A DNA stretch of 64,000 nucleotides from an uncultured Victivallaceae bacterium (GTDB taxonomy: Bacteria > Verrucomicrobiota > Lentisphaeria > Victivallales > Victivallaceae). The stretch lies in contig CALXOD010000037.1 of assembly GCA_944389925.1 (NCBI GenBank), forward strand, positions 124,001 through 188,000. Direction: 5' to 3'. The number at the start of each line of letters is the position of its first letter. Position 1 is the first letter of the stretch. Position numbers and translations under genes: made by a program. This document shows positions 25,796 through 35,898 of the stretch, one piece after another. Under the pieces are notes generated by a model. The model worked only from the letters and a program-made list of their open reading frames with translations. It searched no databases and was not told the DNA's origin.

Positions 25796-25823
25796 ATTAT
25801 ACACAGGGGGAACACTTTTGCAA
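25796..25823 (-). promoter_or_regulatory. Promoter of the VOC-fold gene
   Basis: On the minus strand: TTGCAA (25823-25818), 16-base spacer, perfect TATAAT (25801-25796), 37 bases from the ATG. Confidence 0.7.
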
Positions 25824-25866
25824 ACGCATTTTCAGGATAAGTGCAAAGATTGAAGGAATATTTCCG

Positions 25867-27306
25867 ATGGATTACGACCGTTACCAGAATCCGCTGACCG
25901 ACCGTTATGCCGGCAAAGAGATGAGTTTTCTCTGGTCTCCCCAGTTCAAGCATTCCACCTGGCGTCGTTTATGGCTGGCCCTGGCCGAGGCTGAACGCAA
26001 TCTCGGACTGGACATCACCGAAGAACAGATCCGTCAGATGGCTGCCCACCTGGAGGATATCGACTTCGAGGCCGTTGCCGCCAAGGAAAAGGAACTGCGG
26101 CACGATGTGATGAGCCATATTCACGTTTTCGGCGCCCAGTGTCCCGCAGCCATGCCCATTATTCATCTCGGGGCGACCAGCTGTTTTGTCACCGACAATA
26201 CCGAACTGATTCAAATGCGCGACGGCATGCGGATCATCCGGCGGAAACTGTTGAAATTGATGAGCCAGCTGGCCGATTTCGCCGACTCCTACCGGGAAAT
26301 GCCGACGCTGGGGTTCACCCATTATCAGCCTGCCCAGTTGACGACGGTGGGGAAACGCTTTTCTCTGTATTTGCAGGATTTCCTGTTTGACTTTGAGCGC
26401 TTGAACCGGGAGCTGGAGATGCTGCCGTTCCGCAGCGTCAAAGGGACTACCGGGACGCAGGCAAGTTTTCTGGCGCTGTTCGACGGCGATCATGAAAAGG
26501 TCCGGCAGCTCGAACGTGACGTTGCCGCCCGAATGGGATTTTCCCGGATTGTGGCGGTTTCCGGACAGACCTATACGCGCAAGGTCGACTATTTCGTGCT
26601 GTCCGTGCTCGGCGGAATCGCCCAGTCCGCGGCGAAGATGGCCGGAGACATCCGGTTGCTTGCCAATCTGCGCGAAATGGAAGAACCTTTCGGCAAAAAG
26701 CAGATCGGCTCCAGCGCCATGGCCTACAAACGCAATCCCATGCGCTGTGAACGTGTCTGCGCCCTGGCCCGTTATCTGATGAATCTGCCGGTCAATACTG
26801 CGCATACTCATGCGGTGCAGTGGTTCGAGCGCACGCTGGACGATTCCGCCAATCGGCGGCTGGTGCTGCCGGAGGCATTTCTCAGTGCCGACATCATTTT
26901 GTCGATTCTGCTGGATATCACCAATGGACTGCAGGTGTGGCCGAAGGTGATTGCACGGCGTGTTCGTGCTGAACTGCCGTTCATGGCTACGGAAAATATT
27001 CTGATGGCCGCGGTCCGCGCCGGCGGTGACCGGCAGATGCTGCATGAGGTGATCCGGGAACATTCCATGGCCGCGGCCCGGCGGATCAAGGAAGAGGGCG
27101 GGGACAACGATCTGCTGGAGCGGCTGCGTAATGACCCGGCCTTTGCGGCGATTGCGGGACGGTTCGATGAACTGGTCAATCCCCGCGACTTTATCGGGCG
27201 GGCGCCGGAACAGGTGACGGAATTCCTGAACGAATGCGTGCGTCCGGTGTTGGAGGCATACCGGAGCGAATGGGAGCAGGCCGGCGGTGAGGAGGTAACG
27301 GTTTAA
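25867..27306 (+). CDS. purB: Adenylosuccinate lyase
   Basis: 479 residues. Cleaves SAICAR to AICAR and adenylosuccinate to AMP, with release of fumarate, in purine synthesis. The fumarase/aspartase-superfamily signature is [15 protein letters not shown] (near residue 280). The substrate-site motifs [10 protein letters not shown] and [15 protein letters not shown] are present. Its length and the motif [10 protein letters not shown] resemble the longer eukaryote-like type of PurB. AAGGAA precedes the ATG. purM lies 1.6 kb downstream with uxaC between. Confidence 0.96.
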   Translation: MDYDRYQNPLTDRYAGKEMSFLWSPQFKHSTWRRLWLALAEAERNLGLDITEEQIRQMAAHLEDIDFEAVAAKEKELRHDVMSHIHVFGAQCPAAMPIIHLGATSCFVTDNTELIQMRDGMRIIRRKLLKLMSQLADFADSYREMPTLGFTHYQPAQLTTVGKRFSLYLQDFLFDFERLNRELEMLPFRSVKGTTGTQASFLALFDGDHEKVRQLERDVAARMGFSRIVAVSGQTYTRKVDYFVLSVLGGIAQSAAKMAGDIRLLANLREMEEPFGKKQIGSSAMAYKRNPMRCERVCALARYLMNLPVNTAHTHAVQWFERTLDDSANRRLVLPEAFLSADIILSILLDITNGLQVWPKVIARRVRAELPFMATENILMAAVRAGGDRQMLHEVIREHSMAAARRIKEEGGDNDLLERLRNDPAFAAIAGRFDELVNPRDFIGRAPEQVTEFLNECVRPVLEAYRSEWEQAGGEEVTV

Positions 27307-27386
27307 AGTTTTTTCCCGGAACGGAGACCTCCCGCCGATAAAGGAATGGGGGGTCGGCAGGTCAAACAGGGCGGAGGTTGTTTCTG

Positions 27387-28757
27387 ATGGAATTCATGGG
27401 TGATGATTATCTGATCGGCAGCGAGGCGGGGCGGCGCATTTTCGAGGCGATCCGAGATTTGCCGGTAGTGGATCCGCACAATCACGCGGATGTAAAAGAG
27501 ATTGCGGAAAATCGGAATTATTCGGATGTCTGGCAGCTTTTTGCCGCGACCGATCACTATGTCTGGGAAATGTTGCGCAAATGTGCGGTGCCGGAGGAAT
27601 ATATTACCGGTGACCGTTCACCACGGGAAAAATTTCTCCGGATGGCGGAGGTTTTCCCCCGTCTCGTCGGCAATCCGGTCTATGAATGGGTGCATCTGGA
27701 TTTGCGACGCAGTCTGGGAATCGACACGATTCTGGGACCTGCCACCGGAGCAGCGGTCTGGGAAGAGGCCAATGCTGCGCTGGCACGACCGGAAAACCGA
27801 CCGCTGCAGCTGCTGTGCGGGAAATTGAATGTAGAGGTCATGTGTTCCACCGATGATCCCGCCGACGATCTGCAATGGCATGAGAAAGTCAATGCCGCCG
27901 CCGGCCGGATGCTGGTGCGTCCCACCTGGCGTCCGGATAAGGCCATGAATATTACGGCGCCGGGCTGGAACGCCTATATCGACCGGCTGGGGGAACGGTT
28001 CGGGATGCGGATTCGTACTTATGAGGAACTTCTGGAGGTATTGCGGCAGTCGCATGACTATTTTGCCGCCCATGGTGCCGTGTCCAGCGACCACGGGGTG
28101 GAAGTCCCGCCGGGGATTTGTGCTTCTGCCGACAAGGCGGCGGCGGTTTTCCGGCATGCACGGGATGGCGAAGCGTTGTCGGCCGAGGCGGCGGAGTGTT
28201 TCCGGGGACGTTTTCTGCTGGAAGTTGCGGGGCTGGATGCGGAGAAGGAATGGGTGTTTCAGTATCATGCCGGTGCCGTCCGGGATGTACGGGATACGCT
28301 GTTTCAGACGCTTGGACCGGATTCCGGCGGTGACGTCTGCAATCCCTGGCAGAATGCCCTGCCGGGAATGTGCCGGCTGTTGAATCGTTTCGACGGGCGG
28401 CTGAAGGTGGTGCTGTATTGTCTGGATCCTGTGTTTCAGCCGATGCTGGCGTCGCTGGCGCGCGCTTTCGGAGACAAGGTCCGGCTCGGCTCGGCCTGGT
28501 GGTTGTGTGATACGCCGGTGGGAATGCGACGTCAGCTGGAAGCGATCGGAGCGGTGGATGTCTTCAGCTGTTTTGCGGGCATGGTGTCTGATTCGCGCAA
28601 GCTGCTGTCCTATGGATCGCGTTTCGAAATGTTCCGGCGGGTGCTGGCGGACGTGCTGGGCAGTCTGGCCGATCGGGGGCAGGCGCCGCTGGCATTGCTG
28701 GAGGAAACTGCCCGGGAAATGGCTTACGACGGACCGAAGAAGTTCTTCGGATTGTAA
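27387..28757 (+). CDS. uxaC: Glucuronate/uronate isomerase
   Basis: 456 residues. Interconverts D-glucuronate with D-fructuronate and D-galacturonate with D-tagaturonate, the first step of intracellular uronate catabolism. It belongs to the amidohydrolase superfamily; the metal-binding HNH motif is in VVDPHNHADVKE near the N-terminus, and VFQYHAGAVRDVR and GSAWWLCDT are family segments. GGAGG lies 9 bases before the ATG; a TTG three codons upstream touches the Shine-Dalgarno and is rejected. It fits with the heparinase-like lyase, which would release uronates. Confidence 0.93.
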   Translation: MEFMGDDYLIGSEAGRRIFEAIRDLPVVDPHNHADVKEIAENRNYSDVWQLFAATDHYVWEMLRKCAVPEEYITGDRSPREKFLRMAEVFPRLVGNPVYEWVHLDLRRSLGIDTILGPATGAAVWEEANAALARPENRPLQLLCGKLNVEVMCSTDDPADDLQWHEKVNAAAGRMLVRPTWRPDKAMNITAPGWNAYIDRLGERFGMRIRTYEELLEVLRQSHDYFAAHGAVSSDHGVEVPPGICASADKAAAVFRHARDGEALSAEAAECFRGRFLLEVAGLDAEKEWVFQYHAGAVRDVRDTLFQTLGPDSGGDVCNPWQNALPGMCRLLNRFDGRLKVVLYCLDPVFQPMLASLARAFGDKVRLGSAWWLCDTPVGMRRQLEAIGAVDVFSCFAGMVSDSRKLLSYGSRFEMFRRVLADVLGSLADRGQAPLALLEETAREMAYDGPKKFFGL

Positions 28758-28758
28758 T

Positions 28759-28787
28759 TTGTAAAAATGCCGGCGACACGTTATATT
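28759..28787 (+). promoter_or_regulatory. Promoter of purM
   Basis: TTGTAA (28759-28764), 17-base spacer, TATATT (28782-28787). The leader then contains a GACGGAG-CAT-CTCCGTC hairpin near 28833-28849 and the purM Shine-Dalgarno AAGGA. Confidence 0.65.
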
Positions 28788-28890
28788 CCCGGGAATCATC
28801 CGGGCCGGCACGAGTGGTACGGTAAAAAAAACGACGGAGCATCTCCGTCCGCTGCCGGACCCAAATCCAATAGAACAGTAAGGAAGAAAA

Positions 28891-29937
28891 GTGAGTACCA
28901 AAGCGAAAAGCGACCTTTACAAAGCCGCCGGAGTCGACATTGACCTGGCTACCTCGCTGCTGGATCAGGTGAAGAAAAAATTTGCCGCAACCCGGCGTCC
29001 GGAAATGCTCAGTCCGATCGGTGGTTTCGGTGGCCTTTTCCAGATTGATCTGAAGAAGTACCGGGAGCCGGTGCTGGTTTCCAGCATCGACGGAGTGGGT
29101 ACCAAGTTGATGATCGCCATGATGATGGAGAAATTCGACACTGTCGGATACGACATCGTCAATCACTGTATCAACGACATTTCCGTCCAGGGGGCGGAAC
29201 CGGTGTTTTTCATGGATTACATCGGGATCGGGAAATTGCGCAGCCCGCTCTATGAGCAGGTTCTGTTCGGGATTGCCGACGCCTGCCGGGCGGCGAACTG
29301 CGCGGTGCTGGGCGGTGAAACCGCGGAAATGCCGGGAATGTACGGGAACGATTTCGACCTGGTCGGGGTCATTACCGGCCTGGTGGAACGTTCGGAAATC
29401 ATCACCGGGGAAAAAATTTGCCCCGGTCACGTGGCGATCGGTCTCGGCTCCAACGGGATGCATACCAACGGCTACAGCCTGGCCCGCAAGATTCTCTTCG
29501 CACAGTGCTCCTATACGGTCAATACGAAACTGCCCGAGCTCGGTGGCGAGACCGTCGGCGAGGCACTGCTCAAACCGCATATCTGTTATTATCCGGCCAT
29601 CCGGCGGGCGCGGGAAGAAGGATTGCCGCTGGACGGCATCGCTCACATTACAGGGGGCGGGCTGTACGACAATGTGCCGCGGATTCTGCCGGAAAACGTT
29701 GATGTGATTTTCGACAGCGGCGTGTTGCCGGTGCCGTCGATCTTCAAGGTGCTGGTGCATCGCGGTAACGTGGATCCGGTGGAAGCGTACCGGGTGTTCA
29801 ACATGGGGATCGGCATGGTCTGGTTTGTACCGAAGGCGGCCGCGGACCGCGCCGTGGCGGTTTGCCGGGAAAGCGGGTTCACCGCCGACGTGATCGGCGA
29901 AGTGGTGAGCGGTCACAAAAACGTGAAAATCCACTGA
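28891..29937 (+). CDS. purM: Phosphoribosylformylglycinamidine cyclo-ligase (AIR synthetase)
   Basis: 348 residues, GTG start with AAGGA upstream. It converts FGAM to AIR using ATP in purine synthesis. Family motifs: SSIDGVGTKLMIA, VNHCINDISVQGAEPVFFMD, GGETAEMPGMY, GLGSNGMHTNGYSLAR and HITGGGLYDNVPRILP. It leads a transcription unit with the AI-2E-type transporter (22-base gap) and a lipase-like lipoprotein. Confidence 0.97.
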   Translation: MSTKAKSDLYKAAGVDIDLATSLLDQVKKKFAATRRPEMLSPIGGFGGLFQIDLKKYREPVLVSSIDGVGTKLMIAMMMEKFDTVGYDIVNHCINDISVQGAEPVFFMDYIGIGKLRSPLYEQVLFGIADACRAANCAVLGGETAEMPGMYGNDFDLVGVITGLVERSEIITGEKICPGHVAIGLGSNGMHTNGYSLARKILFAQCSYTVNTKLPELGGETVGEALLKPHICYYPAIRRAREEGLPLDGIAHITGGGLYDNVPRILPENVDVIFDSGVLPVPSIFKVLVHRGNVDPVEAYRVFNMGIGMVWFVPKAAADRAVAVCRESGFTADVIGEVVSGHKNVKIH

Positions 29938-29959
29938 TCCGGAAACCGGGAGAGGTCGC

Positions 29960-31834
29960 ATGTTGGGGAAATTCAGCGCCGGCTTCAGCTCCGGGGGCTT
30001 GCTGGAAAAACCGATTCAACGGGCCATTGGTCTGTTTGCATCCCGTTTTTCCGGCAGCGAAGACGAAGAGGAGATGCTGCGGCGGACGCTGATTGCGCTG
30101 ATCAAAACCGTGTTGTCTGAGGATGGCCGGGAGTTGAGCGATGCCGATTACGAGGCGGTGCGCTACCAGTTGCGCGACTATCCGCCGGGAGAAATCCGGC
30201 AGATGCTCGAAAAACTGCGCAATTCTCCGCTGATTTCCGCTGCGGAAGCGGCGACGGTGCTGGAAAAAATACCGGATACGGAAAAAGAAAAGGTGATCCG
30301 GGCGCTGCTGACACTGGCGATTGGTTCAGGTCGGTTATTCCGGAAACAACCGCTGATTCAGGAACTGGCTTCCCGCCTGGGAATGAGCCGGCAGGAGTAT
30401 GCCGAGTTGCGGGAGGAGTTGCTGTTGCGCCACCAGCAGCGCCGCAAGATCATCAAATCCGGGGCCGGTATTGTAGTGGCGCTGATTGTACTGGTCGTGT
30501 TCATTTTGACCGCTACGCTGCTGCGTTCGGTGATTTTCGGATTGATTGCGGCCTACATTATGCTGCCGGTGGAGCAGTATTTCGAACGCCGTCTGGCGGA
30601 TCGGCACACCTGGCTGTACCGGATATTCCGGCTGTTTTCCCGAGTGACGGAGCCATTGAACGCTCTATCGCGGGCATTGCGCCGTTCTCGGAAGCCGCGT
30701 CCGACAAAACGGGAACGGACTTTGCGGGATCGGCGGACCCGGATCGCCCGGGCGGTATCGTTGACCTGCGGGACTCTGCTGTTGTTTCTGCTGGCCATTG
30801 TAGTGCTGCTGGGGAATCTCTCTTCCGGCTATGTGGCAAAAATCCGCCATGCGGAGGAAAAAGCGGCGGCGGTGGTCCGGAATATGAATGCTGACGCCGC
30901 CATTACAGCGGGGGGGGCGAATGCAGAAGGTTCCGCGTTGAAAGATAACGCACTGGAGCGTTTTTTCGCTCCGATGCTGCATTATCTGGATAATCTGAGG
31001 ACGCGTTTTGACCGGATGCCGCTGGTGCAGTCGACGCTGGCGGAACTTTCACGTGCGCTGAACGACGAAGCCTCCCAGCGGGAACTGGTGAAGATGGTGC
31101 TGAAACGGACCGGAGGGTTTTTCTCCTTTACAGCGAGTGTATTCGGTGCATTATGCAATCTGCTGTTGGATTTGCTGTTGACGGTTTTCTTCTTCCTGTT
31201 GTTTCTGACCAAACTGGCGGAATTCTGTTCGGGGAATGCCGGTGCCGGAAAGCAGAGTGAATATCTGGTGCGGACGGTGTTCAACGGCAGCTGGCTGCCC
31301 GGGGCAAACGAAGAGACCCTGCTGGAAGCGGAGCGGATCATCAGCGAAGTGATTGGGAAGCTGAAAACCTGGCTGCGAGGTTATCTATCGCTGGTGCTGA
31401 TTGATGCGACGGTGTATACGGCGGCGTTTTATTTTCTGCAGGTGCCCTACTTTTTCATCCTCGGTCCGCTGGCTGGGTGTGGGATTTTGCTGCCCTATAT
31501 TGGTCCGGTGGCCAGTGCCGTGCTGACGGTGCTGGTGACACTGGCGGTGGACGGTGCGGCGGCAAGCACGCTGCAGATTTGCGGGATCATCGGGACTTAC
31601 CTGATTTACAACGGTATCATTGAACAGTTCATTCTCTATCCGGTGGTCATTGGCGAATCACTGGGGTTGAGCACGCTGGAAACCATCATCGTGGTACTGC
31701 TGGGAGCGATTTTTGCGGGGATCACGGGGATGATTCTGGCGATTCCGGCTGCTGCCGTGCTCAAGTACCTGGTGCCGCAGATTTATCATTGCCTCGACCG
31801 GTCCGACCGGAAGGAGCGGGAGATGCAGTCATGA
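29960..31834 (+). CDS. TerB-like domain fused to an AI-2E/PerM-family transporter
   Basis: 624 residues. Residues about 40-155 are a soluble helical domain like TerB (LIKTVLSEDGRELSDADYEA, then RALLTLAIGSGRLFR...LGMSRQEYAELREELL). From about 167 the protein is a polytopic AI-2E/PerM (UPF0118) transporter with paired membrane segments (ALIVLVVFILTATLL, VIFGLIAAYIMLPVEQYFER), a long basic loop, and the conserved C-terminal region FFILGPLAGCGILLPYIGPV. Family members are linked to autoinducer-2 export or ion exchange; the substrate here is unknown. The fusion is not the usual PerM layout. The stop overlaps the next start. Confidence 0.8.
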   Translation: MLGKFSAGFSSGGLLEKPIQRAIGLFASRFSGSEDEEEMLRRTLIALIKTVLSEDGRELSDADYEAVRYQLRDYPPGEIRQMLEKLRNSPLISAAEAATVLEKIPDTEKEKVIRALLTLAIGSGRLFRKQPLIQELASRLGMSRQEYAELREELLLRHQQRRKIIKSGAGIVVALIVLVVFILTATLLRSVIFGLIAAYIMLPVEQYFERRLADRHTWLYRIFRLFSRVTEPLNALSRALRRSRKPRPTKRERTLRDRRTRIARAVSLTCGTLLLFLLAIVVLLGNLSSGYVAKIRHAEEKAAAVVRNMNADAAITAGGANAEGSALKDNALERFFAPMLHYLDNLRTRFDRMPLVQSTLAELSRALNDEASQRELVKMVLKRTGGFFSFTASVFGALCNLLLDLLLTVFFFLLFLTKLAEFCSGNAGAGKQSEYLVRTVFNGSWLPGANEETLLEAERIISEVIGKLKTWLRGYLSLVLIDATVYTAAFYFLQVPYFFILGPLAGCGILLPYIGPVASAVLTVLVTLAVDGAAASTLQICGIIGTYLIYNGIIEQFILYPVVIGESLGLSTLETIIVVLLGAIFAGITGMILAIPAAAVLKYLVPQIYHCLDRSDRKEREMQS

Positions 31835-33744
31835 ACGGATGGCGTCTTTCTGGTTTGAGTCTGGCTTTCGGTGTTCTTCTGCTGCTGGTCGGATGTACCG
31901 GTACCGATGTGCTGATTCGGGAGGTCGGTGCTTCCGGTCGTGCCGATTACGGGACGCTGGGGGATGGCAGCCGGCTGGGGGCCGCGGCTGCCAATCTGCT
32001 GGCTAACCGGATGCTGCAGGAGGAATTCGAGCGTGCCCCCGACGAGGTATTGCGGCGGCTGGAACAGACATATCGACGCGAAAAAAATCCGGAACTTCTC
32101 GCTGCTCTGGCAGATTTGGCACAAAGCATCGGGAGGAAAACCGAAGACCCCGACCGGGCGGCGTCGGCACGGCTTTCGACGTTGCTGTACTGTTATGAAT
32201 ATCTGACCGAGGTGGATCGGCCGCGGGAAGAACCGTATTGTCCGCAGCGACTGCTGATTATGCGGCATTACAATCTGGCGCTGACGGAATTGTTCGCTTA
32301 TTTGAGTGAACGGGATCTGGCCTTGCATTCATCCTTTCAGCTGACCTCTCTGACCGGGTGCCAGGTGCGTTTCCTGGAGCCGGAACTGGAATTGCCGTTG
32401 CCGTCGGAAGATGTGGAAGCACTGCTGCTTTGCGCGGACTACCGCCCCTGCAATCTGACGCATGTCAGTTACCGTTTCGGGCTCGGAGTGCCGCTGATCT
32501 GCAAACTGCGGGACGGGGTGCGGATGCGCGGGCAGAAGATTTTTTCCGGACAGAGTCTGCCGGCGACATTGATCATCCGGTTTGAACGCGATCCGTCCTC
32601 GCCTGGTCGGTTTACGGCGCGGCTGGCCGGATACGGGACGCTGGATCGGGAGGAGGTGGCTCTCAACGGGCAGATGGAGCATGTGCCTTTGGAATTGGAT
32701 TTTTCGACTCCGATCGCTTATATGACACGAAAGCCGCCGCTTTTCGGATATCTTGCCTATATGCTGAACCCTTCCGCTACGAAGGAAATGCAGGGGTTGT
32801 ATTTGATGCAGCCCTATGATCCCGATCGGATTCCGGTGGTGTTCGTACATGGGCTCATGTCCAATGCGCGGACCTGGGTGCAGATGGTCAATACTCTTCA
32901 GAATGATCCCGTGATTCGCCGCCATTACCAGTTCTGGGGATTTTCCTACTCCAGCGGTAATCCGGTGCTGTTTTCTGCGTACATGTTGCGACGGGAATTG
33001 GATCTGGCGGTGGAGCGCAATACCCGGCCGGGAGAGCCCAGCCACCTCCAGGACATGGTAGTGGTGGGGCACAGTATGGGCGGTTTGCTGACCCGGGCGT
33101 TGGTAACGACGTCGGATCAGGAGAATCTGGAACGTGTTTTCGGGGTGAAGCTGGAGGAGCTGGAAATGGAACTCGACGAAGAGGAGCGCCGGAAATTGGA
33201 TGAAATTCTGCTGTTTTCAGCCCGGCCTTATATCAGCCGAGTGGTATTCATCGCGGTGCCGCACCGGGGAGCGGAGTTGGCAACATCATGGATCGGACGT
33301 TTCGGGGCGGCACTGATTGAACTGCCTCATCAACTGATCCAGACTTCCCGGGCGGTTCTGGAGGCGGCAGCGCGACGGCGGGATGCTACAGCTGAACAAC
33401 AGCTTCGCGTTGCCACCGGGATTGACAATCTCAATCCCGGCGACGATACGCTGACGTTACTTAATGCTTTGCCATGGAAAAGCGGAATGCCATACCATTC
33501 CATTATCGGAAACCGGGAAAAGGAACGGACACCGGGCGGCAGCGACGGCATTGTGCCTTATTCCAGTTCGCATCTGGACGGTGCCGCCAGCGAGCTGGTT
33601 GTGAAGTCAGGGCACGGCGTTCAGCAGCAGCCATCAGCCATTCTGGAGTTGCGCCGGATCCTGCTGGAGCACCTGCGCAGTCTGGGCCGGGATACATCTT
33701 CCTGTCAGGAAACTCCGGCCGCATCCGAAGTCAGTCGACCGTAA
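31831..33744 (+). CDS. Alpha/beta-hydrolase lipoprotein (lipase/esterase-like)
   Basis: 637 residues from MNGWRLSG. The lipobox LLLLVGC makes it an outer- or inner-membrane lipoprotein. A long N-terminal region without clear domain (20-335) precedes an alpha/beta-hydrolase domain: VVFVHGLMSNARTW (oxyanion loop), VVVGHSMGG with nucleophile Ser415, and a likely catalytic His in VKSGHGVQQQP. It resembles PGAP1-like or triacylglycerol lipase folds. It overlaps the upstream transporter by four bases (ATGA) and ends tail-to-tail with tsaE, overlapping by 14 bases. Confidence 0.82.
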   Translation: MNGWRLSGLSLAFGVLLLLVGCTGTDVLIREVGASGRADYGTLGDGSRLGAAAANLLANRMLQEEFERAPDEVLRRLEQTYRREKNPELLAALADLAQSIGRKTEDPDRAASARLSTLLYCYEYLTEVDRPREEPYCPQRLLIMRHYNLALTELFAYLSERDLALHSSFQLTSLTGCQVRFLEPELELPLPSEDVEALLLCADYRPCNLTHVSYRFGLGVPLICKLRDGVRMRGQKIFSGQSLPATLIIRFERDPSSPGRFTARLAGYGTLDREEVALNGQMEHVPLELDFSTPIAYMTRKPPLFGYLAYMLNPSATKEMQGLYLMQPYDPDRIPVVFVHGLMSNARTWVQMVNTLQNDPVIRRHYQFWGFSYSSGNPVLFSAYMLRRELDLAVERNTRPGEPSHLQDMVVVGHSMGGLLTRALVTTSDQENLERVFGVKLEELEMELDEEERRKLDEILLFSARPYISRVVFIAVPHRGAELATSWIGRFGAALIELPHQLIQTSRAVLEAAARRRDATAEQQLRVATGIDNLNPGDDTLTLLNALPWKSGMPYHSIIGNREKERTPGGSDGIVPYSSSHLDGAASELVVKSGHGVQQQPSAILELRRILLEHLRSLGRDTSSCQETPAASEVSRP

Positions 33745-34159
33745 TTTCCCGGGCGCCGTCCTGCGGCAGATGACGGATGGTGATCCGCAGGGTGCCGGGC
33801 GGCAGAATGTCGGCAATCCGCTCCGGCCACTCCACCAGCGAATAGTCGCCGTTGTCGGCCAGGTATTCATCGACGCCGAAGGCGAGCGCCGATGCGGAAT
33901 TGGCGATACGGTAGAGATCCAGGTGGTAGAACCAGCCGCCCTGCGGGCGCGGGTATTCCTGAATGATGGTATAAGTGGGGCTGGAGACTGGTTCGGTAAT
34001 GCCGAGTGCCCGGGCGAAGCCGCGGGCGAAGACGGTTTTTCCCGCACCGAGATCGCCGAAAAGGGCGATGACCGCACCATGCGGATGGGCGGCGGCAATC
34101 TCGGCGGCGAAGTTTTCTGTTTCCTGTTCAGAATGGCTGATGTGTTTATTGATGGACAT
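33731..34159 (-). CDS. tsaE: tRNA t6A biosynthesis ATPase TsaE
   Basis: 142 residues. A P-loop protein with Walker A GDLGAGKT (35-42), SPTYTIIQEY and the HLDLYR box. TsaE works with TsaB and TsaD to make N6-threonylcarbamoyl-adenosine at position 37 of ANN-decoding tRNAs. It overlaps the end of thiL by 14 bases; tsaD lies in this window at 55098. Confidence 0.96.
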   Translation of the reverse strand: MSINKHISHSEQETENFAAEIAAAHPHGAVIALFGDLGAGKTVFARGFARALGITEPVSSPTYTIIQEYPRPQGGWFYHLDLYRIANSASALAFGVDEYLADNGDYSLVEWPERIADILPPGTLRITIRHLPQDGAREITVD

Positions 34160-35054
34160 ATCCGGTCCTTTCCTGTTTCATCCAATCATTGCCTTCAGGG
34201 TCGCATACCTTTTTCCCGTTTTCGGCGGGCAGAATTCTGCCGATTCGGGTGATGGTGGCAAACTCCGCCGGCCAGGCAGCAACCAGTGCCGGGCTCCGGT
34301 CGGGTGGGACGGTGAAGAGCAATTCATAATCCTCTCCGTCGCAGAGCGCATTGCGGGGACACGCATTGTGGTTCAGCGGCAGGAGCGTTGCATCGATTTC
34401 CACACAGACGCCGGAGGCTTCCGCCAGGCGCCCGGCGTCCAGCAGCAGGCCGTCGCTGAGATCAAGCGCACATCGGGAGAAACCATGTTGCGCCAGAAAT
34501 CGGCCTTCTTCAAGGCGCGGTTGAAAAGTCAGGTGATGACCACTCTCCAGCGAATTTCCCAGCGCTCCGGTAACCCAGAGTTCTTCTCCCGGCACGGCGT
34601 TGCGCCGGAGGAGAAGGCTTTGATGGGCGCCCGGTGTTCCGAGGATCGTGAGCGTGGCAACCTCGCCGCGGCAGGACTGCGGCAGCGCTGCCAGATCACC
34701 GCCGACCAGCAGCACTCCGTATGCTGCGGCTTCTCGGGAAACAGTTCGGGCGAAGCGCAGCAGCCAGTCATCGTCGCGACCGCCGCTTGCCAGCGTCAGC
34801 AGAGCCCAGCGTGGGATGCCGCCCATGGCGGCGATATCGCTGAGGTTGCGTTTCAGCAGTTTTGCCCCGGCTGCTTCCGGAGCGGTACCGTCGGTGTAAT
34901 AATGGACATCGCCGATCAGCTGGTCAACGGCGGCGAGCAGCTGTTCACCGTTGCCGACGTCAAGCACGGCGCAATCATCTCCCGGGCCGACGGGAACTGA
35001 AGCGTCAACCGGCAATTCCGGCAATAAAGTATGTAACAGGTGCAATTCGTTCAT
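34146..35054 (-). CDS. thiL: Thiamine-monophosphate kinase
   Basis: 302 residues from MNELHLLHTLL; a GTG five codons earlier (35069) is an alternative and neither has a clear Shine-Dalgarno. It phosphorylates thiamine monophosphate to the diphosphate. PurM-like fold with VPVGPGDDCAVLD, DVHYYTDGTAPEAAGAKLLK, the NLSDIAAMGGIPRWALLTLA motif, CALDLSDGLLLDAGRLAEAS and LCDGEDYELLFTVP. Translationally coupled to tsaE. Confidence 0.95.
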   Translation of the reverse strand: MNELHLLHTLLPELPVDASVPVGPGDDCAVLDVGNGEQLLAAVDQLIGDVHYYTDGTAPEAAGAKLLKRNLSDIAAMGGIPRWALLTLASGGRDDDWLLRFARTVSREAAAYGVLLVGGDLAALPQSCRGEVATLTILGTPGAHQSLLLRRNAVPGEELWVTGALGNSLESGHHLTFQPRLEEGRFLAQHGFSRCALDLSDGLLLDAGRLAEASGVCVEIDATLLPLNHNACPRNALCDGEDYELLFTVPPDRSPALVAAWPAEFATITRIGRILPAENGKKVCDPEGNDWMKQERTGYVHQ

Positions 35055-35223
35055 GATTCGATCTGCCACAGTTGCGCCGACGTGTTTTCGGACGTGACGG
35101 GGCTTTTCGTCGTTCCGTCTTCCGGCACGCTCCTGCGTTTGTGTCTTATAAAAATAATCTCAAAATGCAAAAAAGAAAGCGCCGGGACTTTTATTTGGGA
35201 AAAAACGGGCTATTTTAGATAAT

Positions 35224-35865
35224 ATGAAAGCATTGATATTCAGCATCTGTTGTCTCCTGCTCCTGTGCGGCTGCGGCCGGAAGAACAGGAAAGAAACCCC
35301 GCCCACGGAACGGAACCGTCTGGTGATCCGTATGTTTCACAGTATGAACAAAGGGGAGTCCGCGGCCGCGGCGGAGCAGGCACAGAAATTACGGGCTCTG
35401 GATCCCGGGAACGCGTATCTGGCGACGATCGTGGATACGCAGCGAGGGAATGCTCTGATTCGCGAGGCGCAGGCGCGTTTGGACGCCGGGCAGCCGGAAG
35501 AAGCGATGTCTTTGCTGGAAGAAGGTCGCAAGACCATGCCGTTGCACTCGGGTCTCGGGCGTGAAATTCTCCGTTTGCAGCAGCTGGCGACGCTTCAGAC
35601 CGCGGTGAAGGCCTATGTAAATGCAGTCGGTCTGGCGGGGCGCAGCGCGGCGTTGACGGAGCTGGAGCGCGTCGCGTCGCGCATCGATCATCCGGAACTG
35701 GTTACGGAGTTGAAACGGCAGCGGGCTGCGCTTACTGCGGAAATCGCCGCGGAGGTTAAGCGAAGAGAGGCCGCTGCCCGTGCCCGGGAGGCGCAGGAAA
35801 AAGAGAACGATGTTCCGGAAAAGTCCTCCGAAATATCGACACCCGATGCCACGGTGCAACCGTAA
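35224..35865 (+). CDS. Helical (TPR-like) lipoprotein
   Basis: 213 residues. N-terminus MKALIFSICCLLLLCGC is a lipoprotein signal with Cys17 as the likely acylated residue. The rest is predicted helical with TPR-like pattern (SAAAAEQAQKLRALDPGNAY, LDAGQPEEAMSLLEEGRKTM) and a charged tail with coiled-coil tendency (AAEVKRREAAARAREAQEKE). No enzyme motif. It is 33 bases upstream of a PpiC-type chaperone gene, so a role in envelope protein handling is plausible. An AT-rich region lies just before the ATG, with no clear Shine-Dalgarno. Confidence 0.8.
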   Translation: MKALIFSICCLLLLCGCGRKNRKETPPTERNRLVIRMFHSMNKGESAAAAEQAQKLRALDPGNAYLATIVDTQRGNALIREAQARLDAGQPEEAMSLLEEGRKTMPLHSGLGREILRLQQLATLQTAVKAYVNAVGLAGRSAALTELERVASRIDHPELVTELKRQRAALTAEIAAEVKRREAAARAREAQEKENDVPEKSSEISTPDATVQP

Positions 35866-35898
35866 TCCACCCCAATCGCCAATTACCGGGGGAACCGG

